In this document: in pieces, positions 1 to 10,328 of the stretch
Layout: each line of letters starts with the position of its first letter
Position numbering within the stretch: the first letter of the stretch is position 1
From: Glandiceps talaboti
Taxonomy: Eukaryota > Hemichordata > Enteropneusta > Spengelidae
Assembly: GCF_964340395.1 (NCBI RefSeq)
Contig: NC_135562.1
Coordinates: forward strand, 10,339,134 to 10,403,133
Direction of reading: 5' to 3'
Length of the DNA stretch: 64,000 bases
Made by a program: the position numbers and the translations under genes
The notes under the pieces: model-generated
What the model was told of the DNA's origin: nothing
Databases searched by the model: none
Seen by the model: only the letters and a program-made list of their open reading frames with translations

Positions 1-989
1 ATTAGAAGTAATTGAATGAGGATGGGATCCTTGATATCAAAGCTGACCAGTCATTCCCATAGTCTCGGTTACCCAGACTCTCTTCGCTGGGGGTTCTGCC
101 TATGAGATCTCCCCAAACGAGAGTCTGGGAAAACCACGTTCTTACTCACTCACAGCGGAAGTAGCTGCTGGAGCAGTGCATCATGGGGAGTACTTCACAT
201 CAACATTGCAGGCTGAATGATTTAGGTACCTTCACTACAGATTATCACTTCTCAAGTGACTGATATATATTAATTACAACAAACAGGCCTTGTAAGCCCA
301 TTTTTTATGTTTGGAAGAAATGTACTGTGTCACTTCCATTGCAGGATAGTTGGAACATGGTTTTCTCAGACTCTCGTTTGGGGAGGTCTCGTAGGTAGAG
401 CCCCCAGTGGTGAGAGTCTGGGTAACTGAAACTATCATCCCCACTGAGTGACACAATATAGCAGCACACACACAGTCAGGTACTAAGATAAATAATAGGC
501 GGATGGATAAACACAGATGTAGATGTTGAGTACAGTTATGTGGCTTCATCAAAACTTCAGTTGCTCTGTGTATGTCTTACATGTAGTACCAGACTGTGTG
601 TGTATGTTGCTATTGTGTCACCATGACATTCACAAGCCATTAGCGGTCCAAGTGCAACAAACCCGTGGGCTTGCCTGGCGAAAACGGGTGTCATAAAAGT
701 TGTTTGCATCTCTAAAGCTGTTTGTAGCGTTACTTATAATAGCCTAATAAATTGATAACAACTGATATAAGACGGAGATAAGGTTTGCCTCAATTGCAGT
801 CCATGCAGACGGCCGAATAGTGGTTTTACAGCTGTTTACTTGTGTTATGTAAGAGCCCATCATTACATGTGTAAATATTGGTACTCTTTGATAACAATTC
901 ACTTGCTTGGCTAATGGCTTGTCCCAGTAATGCTCAGGGGGGATGACTGGTCAGGTTTGATAAGGAGCTCATATCCAATTACTTCTAAT
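1..989. mobile_element. Inverted-repeat element spanning the window edge, with a second element nested inside
   Basis: The first ~55 bases (starting ATTAGAAGTAATTG) return as an inverted, diverged copy at about 938-989 (ending CAATTACTTCTAAT); both arms carry ACTGGTCA or its complement. The two arms bracket about 0.9 kb with no coding potential, as expected of a non-autonomous DNA transposon. The TA-flanked element at 60-434 sits inside it next to the left arm. The true left end may lie before base 1, so target-site duplications cannot be judged. Confidence 0.55.
60..434. mobile_element. Non-autonomous DNA transposon (MITE) with ~80-bp terminal inverted repeats and TA flanks
   Basis: The left arm begins at 61 (AGTCTCGGTTACCCAGACTC) and the right arm ends at 433 (complement AGTTTCAGTTACCCAGACTC). 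Both arms share the GGGG(G/C)TCT, GAGA and CCCCAAACGAGAGTCTG blocks over about 80 bases. The dinucleotide TA flanks both ends (60-61 and 433-434), which fits Tc1/mariner-type insertion. A shorter relative lies at 44091-44202. There is no transposase frame. Confidence 0.7.
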
Positions 990-2121
990 GTTCATGCTAT
1001 TTGGCAAACTTATAATTCATATTTGACTGGCATGTTGCTATGACAACAGACTTGATAGAATACAGGACAATTACACAAACATTATGCATATTTATGACTT
1101 ATCTGAAGGAAATATTTAGGAGACATGAATATTCAGTGTTCATCTAATAAATATTCATGTATCTTACTAGCTATGAGGCATAAATTGTACCACTGAAAGA
1201 ACAAGAGAGGTGAAAAAGAGTTTTAATTAATATGTGAAATCATAAAAAGACTCTTCAGAACTCAAATGTTGATGGAATTACCTGTGGTGGTTATAGCCCC
1301 TTTAAGGTGACACGTACATATTGAGCTTTGGGCACATTTTAGAGTAAAGTTAATTCACAAATTACAAATACACAATTAACTCTATACAGGCAATTTAGAA
1401 ACCATACTTTAGATGATAGGGGTAGGACACAGTACCATGGAAGTTCATATTCCAATCTCATACTTACATGTAGCCAACCAGAATCTGTCTTACAATACGT
1501 ACAACACTTGAGTATTGAAATTGAATCCAAAGGAACCACCAAACAATAACGATAACATCATTGTCTGTGCACTGAGGTATATGTTATACCTGTAAGATTC
1601 GGCATAAGATGCGTTCCCATTGGTTGAGTAAATCCACTTAGCACTTAATTAGGATTTGAACGTGAATGCCTATGGTATATTAATTGTTTCAGAAGTCAAC
1701 GTGCTTATGGTACAAACAAAAGAACAAATGATAATAAACCAAGTAAACAGAGGTAAATAAAGAAATCACACCAAGTTTAGTAAATCAGATTTTAATCAGA
1801 TTGGGTATCTTAAAAATATACATGCATCGTCTGGTTTAATTTTGAGTTCTATTTATGTTAATGTCTGTATAAGTTATTAATTTCATATTCATCCCCAATA
1901 TTTTGAACCCAGATTGTATTTGTGTAAATCATACTTGATCACCATGGTTACAGCTTTGGGTTCAAAATTGTTACTCACTTGGAGTGCTTGAATTTTCATT
2001 AATGCAACCTTGAGACAAAATATCTGTTTTATTTTTTTAAATTTTATATACCGTCTGGATCACCTCTGTATGAAATGGCTTTATCAACTGTATTAACCAA
2101 CCATTCAGTTCACTCATACAG
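990..2121. other. AT-rich spacer, no gene seen
   Basis: I see no exon in this stretch. It holds one copy (1124-1159) of a short CATGAATAT...ATATTCATG hairpin repeat that recurs twice at 6804-6906. The small open frames here have no recognisable protein character. Confidence 0.5.
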
Positions 2122-3279
2122 TAACATCAGCACAATGCTGTCAGAACTAGACCTTGAGGACCAACTCCCCAACTTTGTTAAGAATGGTATCAGGGTGAGT
2201 GTTCTAAATTCTCTAAACTTTGAGGACCAATTGACTCCCTAACTTTGTCAAGAACGGTATAGGGATGAGTGTTCTAAATTCATTAATTAAACAATTTGCA
2301 GACCGACTCCCTAACTTTGTCAAGAACAGTATTAGGGTGAGTGTTCTAAATTCTCTAAACTTTGAGGAACAACTCCCAAACTTTGTCAAAACGGTATCAG
2401 GGTGCGTGTTCTAAATTCTCTAAACCATTTTTGCAGTATAAGTGCAGATTTTATCTCCAACTATTGTATCTCCTCATTACTCCATACCACGTACATAATT
2501 ATTGGGCTACAAGTCAGGTACATTCCAATACATGTATAGCCTATAGGCAAATCAGGTGTTCTCTAGCTGCCAATCAAGATGGGAAAAACCAGGTGTACTA
2601 CATATTTGACAATATCAACCTTGTTTTCAATATGGTCTTTGTGTTATTGGTTTCTTCCCATCAAATGTACAGCCATTACAGATTGGAAGAAATTTTATAT
2701 TGTCTTTTTAGGTTGATGTCAGTTTCCACATCCACTAGCCTTTTCTCGGGAGACTTCACAATTTTTGCAATTTTATTATTTTTTTCTTGAATACATGAAT
2801 TGCTTTAGGGTCAGCAGTGACAAACTGGGTGGGGTCGGGTAACTGGAATTAAAACAATTTTTTTAGGCCTAATATAATGCTATTTCATGAAACATAATGG
2901 GATAGTCTAGGGATAGAGTGGTACTGCATTATGCACTCTCCAATCATCAATTTGTTCACTGCCATGTGTGGAAATACTTACAGCACTTTCAACCTAACCT
3001 GAGACATGTCAGGTGCTGTTAAGACCAACGTACAATATCCTTTCACAGCGTTCAGTATGTACCACTATGTATACATTATGTCATAATTAAGTTCTTGATC
3101 ATGTTTTTCTTAGGATTCTGTGTTGCTGGCCGAATGGGAAGATCTGAAATCGGTTCTCAAGGAATGTGGATTCGTCCCTGGAGTAATCCTGGAAATTAAA
3201 CTGTACCTGCAAAGGAAAAGTAGGTTTTATTATTAGCACAATTGAACTGAGGTTCTGTAGTGCTTTAGACATGGTGAAA

Positions 3280-3350
<71 letters not shown>

Positions 3351-6020
3351 ATTTGTGTGTGTGTGTGTGTGTGTTTGCATTTGTGTGTGTGTGTGTGTGT
3401 ATGTGTGTGTGTGTGTGACTGTGTGTGTGTGTGTGTGTGTAAATTACTTCAAGTCAAAAACCACACCACTAATTTGCCTTGATGTGTGTTAAGAACATTA
3501 CTTAGGGTGTGAAGATCACGAATGTATCAGATGTAAAAAAAACAATTGAGCTCAATATGTACCTGTCATCTTAAAAACGTGAATGCACATATGCCTAGCA
3601 ACACGATCATGCCCATAGCAACAATGAAATGGTGATGTATCTTGTAAAAATAAATCATATGGATGGTCGGGCAAATGGATCAACTGTCAAAACACTGACA
3701 TAAGTGACCTAGCAACAAAGATACTACCCATAGCAACAGTACAATTATGGTGTATATAAACATTTTTATAAAAATTATTCAGAAATTTTGGAAACTCTTT
3801 TGAGTTAAGTTTTGTTGGAACCACCCTGTTCTCATTTGTATAAAACAAATAATATATAAACGATACAGTTGTGCTACAATGCCATTGGCGCTAGTTTTAG
3901 GATCAAATTGGTATTGACATGGAGTGCTACAGTTATTTCAGTATAGACTAATATTTGGTGGTTTTGAATTTGTACGTTAAAAACAATGTCATAATTTTAT
4001 AATTATCAGATATTATATTATAGCATTACCAATTCCAGTGAATTTTGTGACGTCATCGCTGTACATTATTACTGATAATGTACTCCGTTATTGGGCATCG
4101 CGGCCCCGGAACGAGCATAACAATACAAGCTTATTTGTTCTGTTTCTTCATACAACTAGGTATTTTTCGAAATGTATGTTGTTACTTATGATTGCCATTT
4201 CCACTGTTTAAAAATACAACGCATTCATGAAACAAATGTGTGTTCACTGCAGTTCATTGAAGTGTATATGTGTGTACGTGTACGTACGTGTGTCGCTATC
4301 ATTAGTATTCAGCTTCCGGGCCGAACATGGCAGACAATGTTCAGCGCTGTGTATATTATACGTTGTTTTGCGTTTCTCGGTCTACAAATTCACTGGAATT
4401 GGCAAAACTATAAAATAATAACAATAATGTACACCCTCCAAGTCCATAATGGACTCAAGCAAACTTTGCACTCCATAATGGGCTTGGCTTTCGCCTCGCC
4501 CATTATGTCGTTCAAAGTTTGCTTTCGTCCATTATGGGCTGGGAGGGCGTACATTATTGTTTAAATATTACTTTTGTATCATATGTGATGATTCCACATG
4601 TTTCAGTACATGGGATGCTATAAGGGTATTTCAAAGCAAGTAATCATAAAATAACAACCACAATGACAAAGTTCCAGACTCTACCCTTTTCAGTAAAGTG
4701 TTGTGCTGCAACACTTTATTGGCTTAGATATTACATTTCCTTTGTCAACGTTATCTATCTCACAGAGCCTCCTTCCCCGTGTAAAGTAAATGGTAATGAC
4801 AATGATGATAATGGTGACGATGATGACGATGATTATGATAATTGTGGTGAGGATCTTAAAATAAATAAAGTTTAAAATACTAACTACTAAGAGCATAAAG
4901 TCAGAGTCTCTCAGAGCCATACCTTTTTATACAATCAATAACTTCTGTTGGTTTCATCGTCGCAAACCACGGCCTGTTTTAACATTCTTAACGAGCCTCC
5001 CATGAAATGTAGTGGTACAAATAATAACTTTGGTTTGCGAGAATGGTTGGTTTACACAAAATATTTTGTCACACTCTCTTTGAGGATGAAAGAAGTCATG
5101 AATAATTTAGTAATTTACAGTGCATTTATCCTAAGGCGTAAAAAAAAATTATGTGGTTCTGATTACATTCATTTTTAATTTAAAATAGATGGGGTAGGTA
5201 GGTTTTTTATTTTAGTTTATTATACATTTTTTTTCTGTGTGAGTGTCTAGTTCAGGTTCTCCATTGTTTTTCATATGGTCTCTGTGTTGTTTATTTCTTC
5301 TCATCAGACGTTCAGCCATTACAGATTGGAAGAACAGTTTTATTTTGTCTTTTTAAGTTGATTTCAGTTTCCGCATCCACAATTTCTTGCTGGACTTCAC
5401 GATTTTCGTGATTTTATTTATTTATTTTCTTGAATATGTGAAAAAATGTTGAGGGTCAACGTGAAAAAGTAGGTGGGGTCGGAACCAAAGAACTTTTTTT
5501 ATTTGGCCTTAGCTTTCAAACCAGTTGATTAATTTTTTTTTAAATATAAAATATAACTATCTCATGTTAACCATATTTGCATTACTGTTTATGTTTTCCT
5601 TGAACCACAAACCTGACTAGTTTTAACAAACTATTTTTGTGGTCCAGCCAGGAGTTTAAAGTTATTTTTTTTAAAATTAACTTTCATTGCCGATGTATTT
5701 ACTTAACTAATTCCTTTTCCTCACTTGATATGTCAATTTTCTTTTCTTTTCGACTTCTGGCAAATAAAATATGTACATGAGTGAGAACATTAACATGTCT
5801 TGTAGCATAGTCACTATGTCAGTGGCTATCGATAGGATACTATTTTTCAATATGAATGATCTGACAGCAACTTCTATTGTTTTGATGTCTGTAGTCCTAG
5901 AATTGATATTATGTTCCTACTTGAACTATGAGAATCACATTTCTTTCTTTGCAATTCAATTTTACAGAAGGATTTGCTCAAGCCAGGCAGCAGAAGGTGA
6001 TTGCAGACCGTCCAGTAAAG
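2122..6020 (+). CDS. Partial gene, three exons encoding a SAM-like domain segment
   Basis: Three exons join in one open frame. They are 2122-2194 (after CAG, donor GTGAGT), 3114-3219 (after TTAG, donor GTAGGT) and 5968-6020 (after ACAG, donor GTATAG). Junction phases agree: phase 0, then phase 1. A Met codon at 2135 could be the start, but the frame stays open back to the acceptor at 2121, so the first exon may be internal. The peptide of about 73 residues runs through EDQLPNFVKNGI, LLAEWEDLKSVLKECGF and PGVILEIKLYLQRKK. This resembles the C-terminal half of a SAM domain: a buried aromatic, GI, LL, EDL, G-F-PG and a final helix. The third exon ends in phase 0, and no following exon was found before 7849. 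Alternatives are 5' exons of the Deltex gene at 12812, or a remnant paralogue of it. The domain call is from pattern only. Confidence 0.5.
2154..2426 (+). repeat. Four tandem copies of an exon end with its splice donor
   Basis: Units of 63-79 bases begin near 2154, 2219, 2298 and 2361. Each carries GAGGACCAACTCCC-like sequence, AACTTTGT, AAGAA(C/T)GGTAT, AGGGTGAGTG or a variant, and TTCTAAATTCTCTAAAC. Unit 1 is the coding end of the SAM-like exon with its donor. Units 2 and 3 have in-frame stops, and unit 4 has GTGCGT in place of GTGAGT. Confidence 0.8.
2610..2870 (+). repeat. Dispersed repeat, copy 1 of 2
   Basis: This stretch is similar in direct orientation to 5250-5515. Both contain CAGCCATTACAGATTGGAAGA, a TTGTCTTTTTA tract, a GACTTCAC block, TTTTCTTGAATA and GGGTCGG followed by a T-rich stretch and a GGCCT(A/T)A end. 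It lies in the first intron of the SAM-like gene. No coding frame is kept in common. Confidence 0.65.
3236..3880 (+). repeat. TTAGCACA-family element with a long (GT)n core
   Basis: The left end (TTAGCACAATTGAACTGAGG, then TAGTGCT and GGTGAAATGTCTGTG) matches the start of the element at 17388. It is followed by about 160 bases of GT repeat (3279-3440). An ACAGTTGTGCTA end lies near 3869-3880. The Cys/Val-repeat and His/Thr-repeat open frames here are translations of the GT tract, not genes. Confidence 0.55.
4421..4560. mobile_element. Foldback (hairpin) element
   Basis: The 5' end ACAATAATGTACACCCTCC is mirrored by GGAGGGCGTACATTATTGT at the 3' end. The arms of about 65 bases fold back almost completely around a very short TTTC centre. 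CCATAATGG-type sequence is repeated within each arm. The open frame running through it is a by-product. Confidence 0.7.
4955..5046. mobile_element. Short MITE, CGTAAACCACAG family
   Basis: The left end ATCGTCGCAAACCACGGCC and right end TTTGGTTTGCGAGAATGG are inverted versions of each other around the (G/A)TAAACCAC core. Relatives lie at 40331-40422, 52066-52590 and 63745-63838. Confidence 0.5.
5250..5515 (+). repeat. Dispersed repeat, copy 2 of 2
   Basis: Direct-orientation partner of 2610-2870, in the second intron of the SAM-like gene. The rest of 5047-5967 is AT-rich with no exon seen before the acceptor at 5967. Confidence 0.65.
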
Positions 6021-6456
6021 GTATAGTTAAATGAAAATGTTGAATTGTTGATAAATTTGGTTCATACAGGGTTGTAAAATGTTTGGCACACACACACCCA
6101 AGACAGATAAAAGTGGTTTAATATCAAAATCTAGATTGTTGTATTCATGTTTATAACTTGAATTCATTTTGCACCAAGAAATACTAAGGAGGTCCACCAA
6201 AGCTTTCACCAGGTATCCACCATGGCTTCGTCAGTATTTTCTGAAGTCACAGTGCATGTATGACTTCAGACAATTATCCCAAAGTCACAGAAGTTGGTAT
6301 TATTGATCCTTATCACAGTTCATTGAGGGTTCATGTATGAATTGTTTCTTTAAACGCACCAGGAAATAAATGTAGTTTCATAAACTTTTGGCTCTGGAGA
6401 TTAAATTTCATGGTTTCACATCACATATGCACGTCACTCAGTTGCCAAGAAACACC

Positions 6457-6710
6457 CAATAGGGAACTTGCAATCCAGACTGAGCATGCTCAGACGCAAA
6501 GGACTATGGGATTTTCTGTGGTTATCGTAATACCTAACCTGGAGCTACCAATAAGATAAACCTCCCACAATGATCAGGGAGACTATGAATTACTTATTTG
6601 TAGTTACAAACAATGTAACATTATTGTTTACAATACTATTTGAGTAGTATTTATTATGACATTTCCCATGATGCAACATTCAACATGGCGGGTTTGCAAG
6701 TTCCCTATTG
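6457..6710. mobile_element. MITE with 17-bp perfect terminal inverted repeats
   Basis: CAATAGGGAACTTGCAA at 6457-6473 is exactly mirrored by TTGCAAGTTCCCTATTG at 6694-6710, giving a 254-bp element. Its interior is AT-rich and noncoding, although an open frame crosses the right end. No clear target-site duplication was seen. Confidence 0.7.
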
Positions 6711-6803
6711 AAACTCTTTTTGATCTCTACTGTTCTTTCACTGGTACACTGGTGCATCATAGGCAAATAATATATCATAAGTTTAATTCCATCAGAGGAA
6801 TAC

Positions 6804-6906
6804 CCATGAATATGCATTGTTCATCTAATAAATATTCATGACTCCTAAGTGCTTATTTCCTTCAGATACTCATGAATATGCATTGTTCATCTAATAAGTA
6901 TTCATG
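6804..6906 (+). repeat. Two copies of a CATGAATAT hairpin repeat
   Basis: Copies at 6804-6840 and 6871-6906, separated by 30 bases, read CATGAATATGCATTGTTCAT, then CTAATAA and (A/G)TATTCATG. A third copy is at 1124-1159. Each can form a 9-bp stem. Confidence 0.6.
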
Positions 6907-7599
6907 TCTGCTAAGACCTATGATGCAACAGTGTGCCACTGCTAGAACAATTGGGGTTTGGTGTTTCCTGACAATGAAGCAGAATTTATATGATAAGATA
7001 TAATAACATGACTTTCCAGAACCCAAAATTTATGAAAATACTTTTTTCCCCTCTGGAGTGCTGTTCCCCTTAAATTCCCCTTCTAAACCAGTGTTGAATT
7101 CGAGTATTTTTTGGTGTTAGATTTGTGAACATAGACTGATCATTTGCATAAATGATAATGAGCTTTCATCATTTTATTCTTCTGCTCATCTTGATGATAA
7201 TTTAACTGCAATATTTGCTTGTGTGCTGTTCACTCACATGATAAAAAAAACAAAACATTTTTTTAAAATCTTTGGTACACACCATTACTGTATCTTGGAT
7301 GCATGCTTGCTATTAATGTGGTACTGGATGTGTCCACCAATAAAAAATTACCTAGCAATTATTTCTTTCCACAGAAATCAGCTAATATGACGTCTGACCC
7401 GGCTTTCCTGATCATGGTCAAAACATGAATAACTATGTTTTGATCATTTTCAAAATACGATCTTTGACTGTGACCAATTGTTATTTGACCATGAAAGTGA
7501 CCGGGATCGCACGATTGGCATAATGACATTGTTGTCAATTGTGGTCCTATCACAATCATGGTTCTAGCCATTGTCATTGTCATTCCAATTATCACAACA

Positions 7600-7965
7600 T
7601 TGACATTGAGGTGCCTTCACAGGCGGTATTTAAATTCTGAATACATCATGATTTCAGAAGTATCACACAATCGTAACATTCCCATTGTAAGTGTCGACAC
7701 TTTCTTATAGTTTCTATACAGACTGTAAGATATATCGTATTCCTCTCTGTGAAAGGGGTTCACCAATGTGTGAGGGCACCCTCTCATAGTACCTTACAGA
7801 CTAGTTTCCACAAACCTGATTTATTGTTCCTTTCAATTTATTTTACAGTAATGGATATCCTGATTACTTCGCAAGAGTAAAAAAGGAGTTAGCAGCAAAG
7901 TTGTCAGATGAACTGTAACCTGTGATGGAAGTTATAGAAGATACTGGTACTGGCTGCTGCAAAAA
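7600..7965 (+). repeat. Duplicated segment: Deltex last intron end, last exon and 3' flank
   Basis: This stretch aligns by eye in direct orientation with about 18590-19055. Shared landmarks are ACATTGACATTGAG, the TTTCAGAAGTATCACA block, CAGACTGTAAGATA, GTGAAAGGGGTT, the acceptor and exon, and the 3' flank CCTGTGATGGAAGTTATAGA with TACTGGCTGC. The other three Deltex exons have no copy here. It is therefore a partial duplication about 11 kb upstream of the source. Confidence 0.75.
7849..7918 (+). pseudogene. Stray copy of a Deltex C-terminal last exon
   Basis: The exon follows TTTTACAG and has the same 70-base length and phase as the real last exon at 18938-19007. It reads NGYPDYFARVKKELAAK and then a different tail, LSDEL, before TAA. 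Compared with the real exon it has lost two residues (QN) after NGYPD and gained a divergent end. The DTC core exon that must precede it is absent. It is probably a dead copy, but it has kept an open frame and its acceptor, so it could still serve as a terminal exon for the SAM-like exons if a missing middle exon exists. Confidence 0.7.
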
Positions 7966-8103
7966 AAAATTAATAGTTGAAAAAGTTTAACTTGATGAGC
8001 TGCAAATTGTCCATGCTAATTATATCTGATGAAAAATGATCAATACTGTAGATATACCAAGTCTTGGTTATACCAGATTCCTCTGACAGCCACTAGCCTC
8101 AGA

Positions 8104-8146
8104 GTGTCTGGGACAACTTATGCTATAATAGCATTGTCCCAGACAC
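8104..8146. repeat. Small perfect hairpin
   Basis: GTGTCTGGGACAA at 8104-8116 pairs with TTGTCCCAGACAC at 8134-8146, with TGCTATAATAGCA in the loop region able to extend the fold. Confidence 0.6.
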
Positions 8147-8344
8147 AGTATTGGTACAAGTGGCTGCACAAAGAGACTGACCCACAACATGACCTCTGTC
8201 ATAAAATGATAACAAGAGGCAATTCTTAATAAGAGTACTACTGTTTTGGTTAAATCTTCTAACAAAGACATTTACACAAAATGATATACCAGGATTTTAC
8301 ATATATATATTATATATATATATAGAATTGTGTAAGAGCTATCT

Positions 8345-8800
8345 AGAATGAAGATATACTTATATAGTAAGGGTATATTACAGTTATACTGTTGGTTTTA
8401 CCCCCCCCCCCCCCCCCCCCCCCCCCCCAGACTTTTGGATCTTGATGAACCATTATTTAGAATGAAGGTACTCACATAGTAAGGGTATATTACATGTATA
8501 TGTACTGTGGGTTTGAACCCCTTTTTTTGTAAACTTTTGACTTGATTTTTTACACACTATTTTGAATGAAGGTTCTTACATAAGGGAATATTACATGTAT
8601 ATATATTGTGGATTTGGCCCATTTTTGCAACCTTTTGAATTTGAATTTTTCAGTTTTATCTGGAATGAAGGTTCTCACATAGTAAGGGTATATTACATGT
8701 ATAAGTATTGTGGTTTTGACCCCCTTTTCTTGTAAATTTTCAATTTGATATTTTAAGTGTGATGTGGAATGAAGGAAATCACATAAGGGTATATTACATG
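8345..8800 (+). repeat. ~105-bp minisatellite array with a poly-C tract
   Basis: Five units begin near 8347, 8461, 8565, 8663 and 8766. Each carries GAATGAAGGT, CTCACATAGTAAGGGTATAT, ACATGTATATGTA, a GGGTTTGAACCCC-like stretch and a CTTTTGA...TTGAT end. In unit 1 the pyrimidine part has grown to a run of about 30 C (8400-8429). A further unit lies at 9590-9705, beyond the retrotransposon fragment. Confidence 0.75.
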
Positions 8801-9590
8801 CATTCCATTTGCAATATTATTTGGGTAAGCCAATACCAAGTTTGTATAAGAAATTGTGTCGTGAATTACATTTATTGATTCATATTTTGTGTTATACGTT
8901 GTTGTTGTTAACATTGTTGCCCTTTCTGATGAACTCATTATATACATACGTCATACATAATGAACCAATCAGCATGCAGCCCGACGATAAGGCAGACGAT
9001 CAAATCAAAATTTCTTGTGTGATGTAAGTTTCAGTTACAAGTTGGAGTGCGCGTGCATATAAAGAACAGAGTTCCCAGTGTATTCTACTACTTGCTTGTA
9101 TTGTCATTTCTATTACTGCTGTTTTCCGAACCCCTTTTCTATTGTGAGTCATCCACAAATTGATTTCCAAATATCATCTCTCATCCCACAATTTAACCCT
9201 AGAAACTGGGTGTTATCACCAGGTACATTAAGGTATACGAGAAACTGTCCACATTGTAATAATGATGTCGATGACGAATTTCATTTTATACTCAAATGCC
9301 CATTATACAGAGAATTACTAGTCCGTTTTATTAAGCCATATTATTGTAATGGAAAAACCCACCCGCCTTTAAACTTGTACAACTACTATCCATGGAAAAT
9401 GTAAAGCAGCTTTGCAATTTATGTAGATATTTAAAACAAGCAGGCATCCTACGTTCTGTGCATATATTAATGTAATTTGTATTAGTGCATTCTCCACGAT
9501 GTTTTCTTTGTGACATTTTTTGTTTTTCTAGTTGTGTAACTGACGAGCAGAAATTGCTCAAAGTAAATAAAGAATTGTAATTGTACTTGA
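8801..9590 (+). mobile_element. 5'-truncated non-LTR retrotransposon fragment
   Basis: Around 9180-9400 the frame encodes a CPHC...HF...CP cluster (RNCPHCNNDVDDEFHFILKC) of the zinc-knuckle type found after the reverse transcriptase in non-LTR elements. After a frameshift near 9400 comes a tail with CNLCRYLKQAG and R. The 3' end has AAATAAAGAATTG. It is decayed. It interrupts a minisatellite array, which resumes at 9590. How much of 8801-9150 belongs to it is uncertain. Confidence 0.6.
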
Positions 9591-9705
9591 TTAAGCATTA
9601 TCTAGAGTGAAGGTGCTCACATAGTAAGGGTATATTACATGTATATGTACTGTGGGTTTGAACCCCTTTTTTGTAAACTTTTGGATCTTGATTAAGCATT
9701 ATCTA
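9590..9705 (+). repeat. Outlying unit of the 8.3-8.8 kb minisatellite
   Basis: This unit has the same landmarks as the array at 8345-8800 (GTGAAGGTGCTCACATAGT, GGGTATATTACATGTATATG, GGGTTTGAACCCC). It shows that the retrotransposon fragment sits within the array. Confidence 0.7.
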
Positions 9706-9829
9706 TCATGGTAACCATGTTGGCTGTTTTCAGTGCAAATTAAGCCACTGTTCAAAATGACATGCTTTAGAATATAGAATATAGGCTAGTATCGCATACA
9801 GGATAAAATATAATATATATTGAGCACTA

Positions 9830-10114
9830 TAGATCAAACGGCAAAATCCTACTTCGTGTACCACGGAGTAACCGGAAGACCTATGGTGATCGTGCTTTCT
9901 CGCGTACCGCCCCCTTCGCTTGGAACAATGTCCCTCTAGAAGTGCGCCAGTCACCCAGCCTTGATATTTTTAAGAAGCGCATCAAGACTTATCTGTTTAG
10001 CAGAGCCTACTGACATCTCTATATACCCACACTTTTGTAAAGTGCCATTGAACATTGCTACGTAGTGGAGTTTGGCGCTATATAAATCTCTTTGATTGAT
10101 TGATTGATTGATAG
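9830..10114 (+). mobile_element. 3' end of a non-LTR retrotransposon with (TTGA)n tail
   Basis: One frame reads LRVPRSNRKTYGDRAFSRTA, then a W-N-x-x-P-L-E-V-R motif and FKKRIKTYLFSRAY before TGA. This is the typical C-terminus of CR1/L2-like reverse transcriptase proteins. The 3' part has GCGCTATATAAAT and ends in a short TTGA repeat, as L2/CR1 elements do. Only the last ~60 codons remain. Confidence 0.8.
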
Positions 10115-10328
10115 CTACTTTGGTTTAAAGTTGTACTAGCTGTAAATGGAATGTTTAAAAAAATGTTTTGTTATGTAAAATAAGTTACTCATAATATCAT
10201 ACAACGTGAACATTGTTGCATGATCTGTTGGTAAATTTATTTTTGTGGCTGTATACACGATTAATCAAATTGACTTTTGGGTCCACACCCAAAAAATCAG
10301 CACCCTCAACGGTGCTCACGATGTCAAC

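Noticed and set aside
9078-9404. Cys/His-containing open frame as a host zinc-finger gene
   Set aside because: The pattern and surroundings fit the C-terminal end of a decayed non-LTR retrotransposon, with a frameshift right after.
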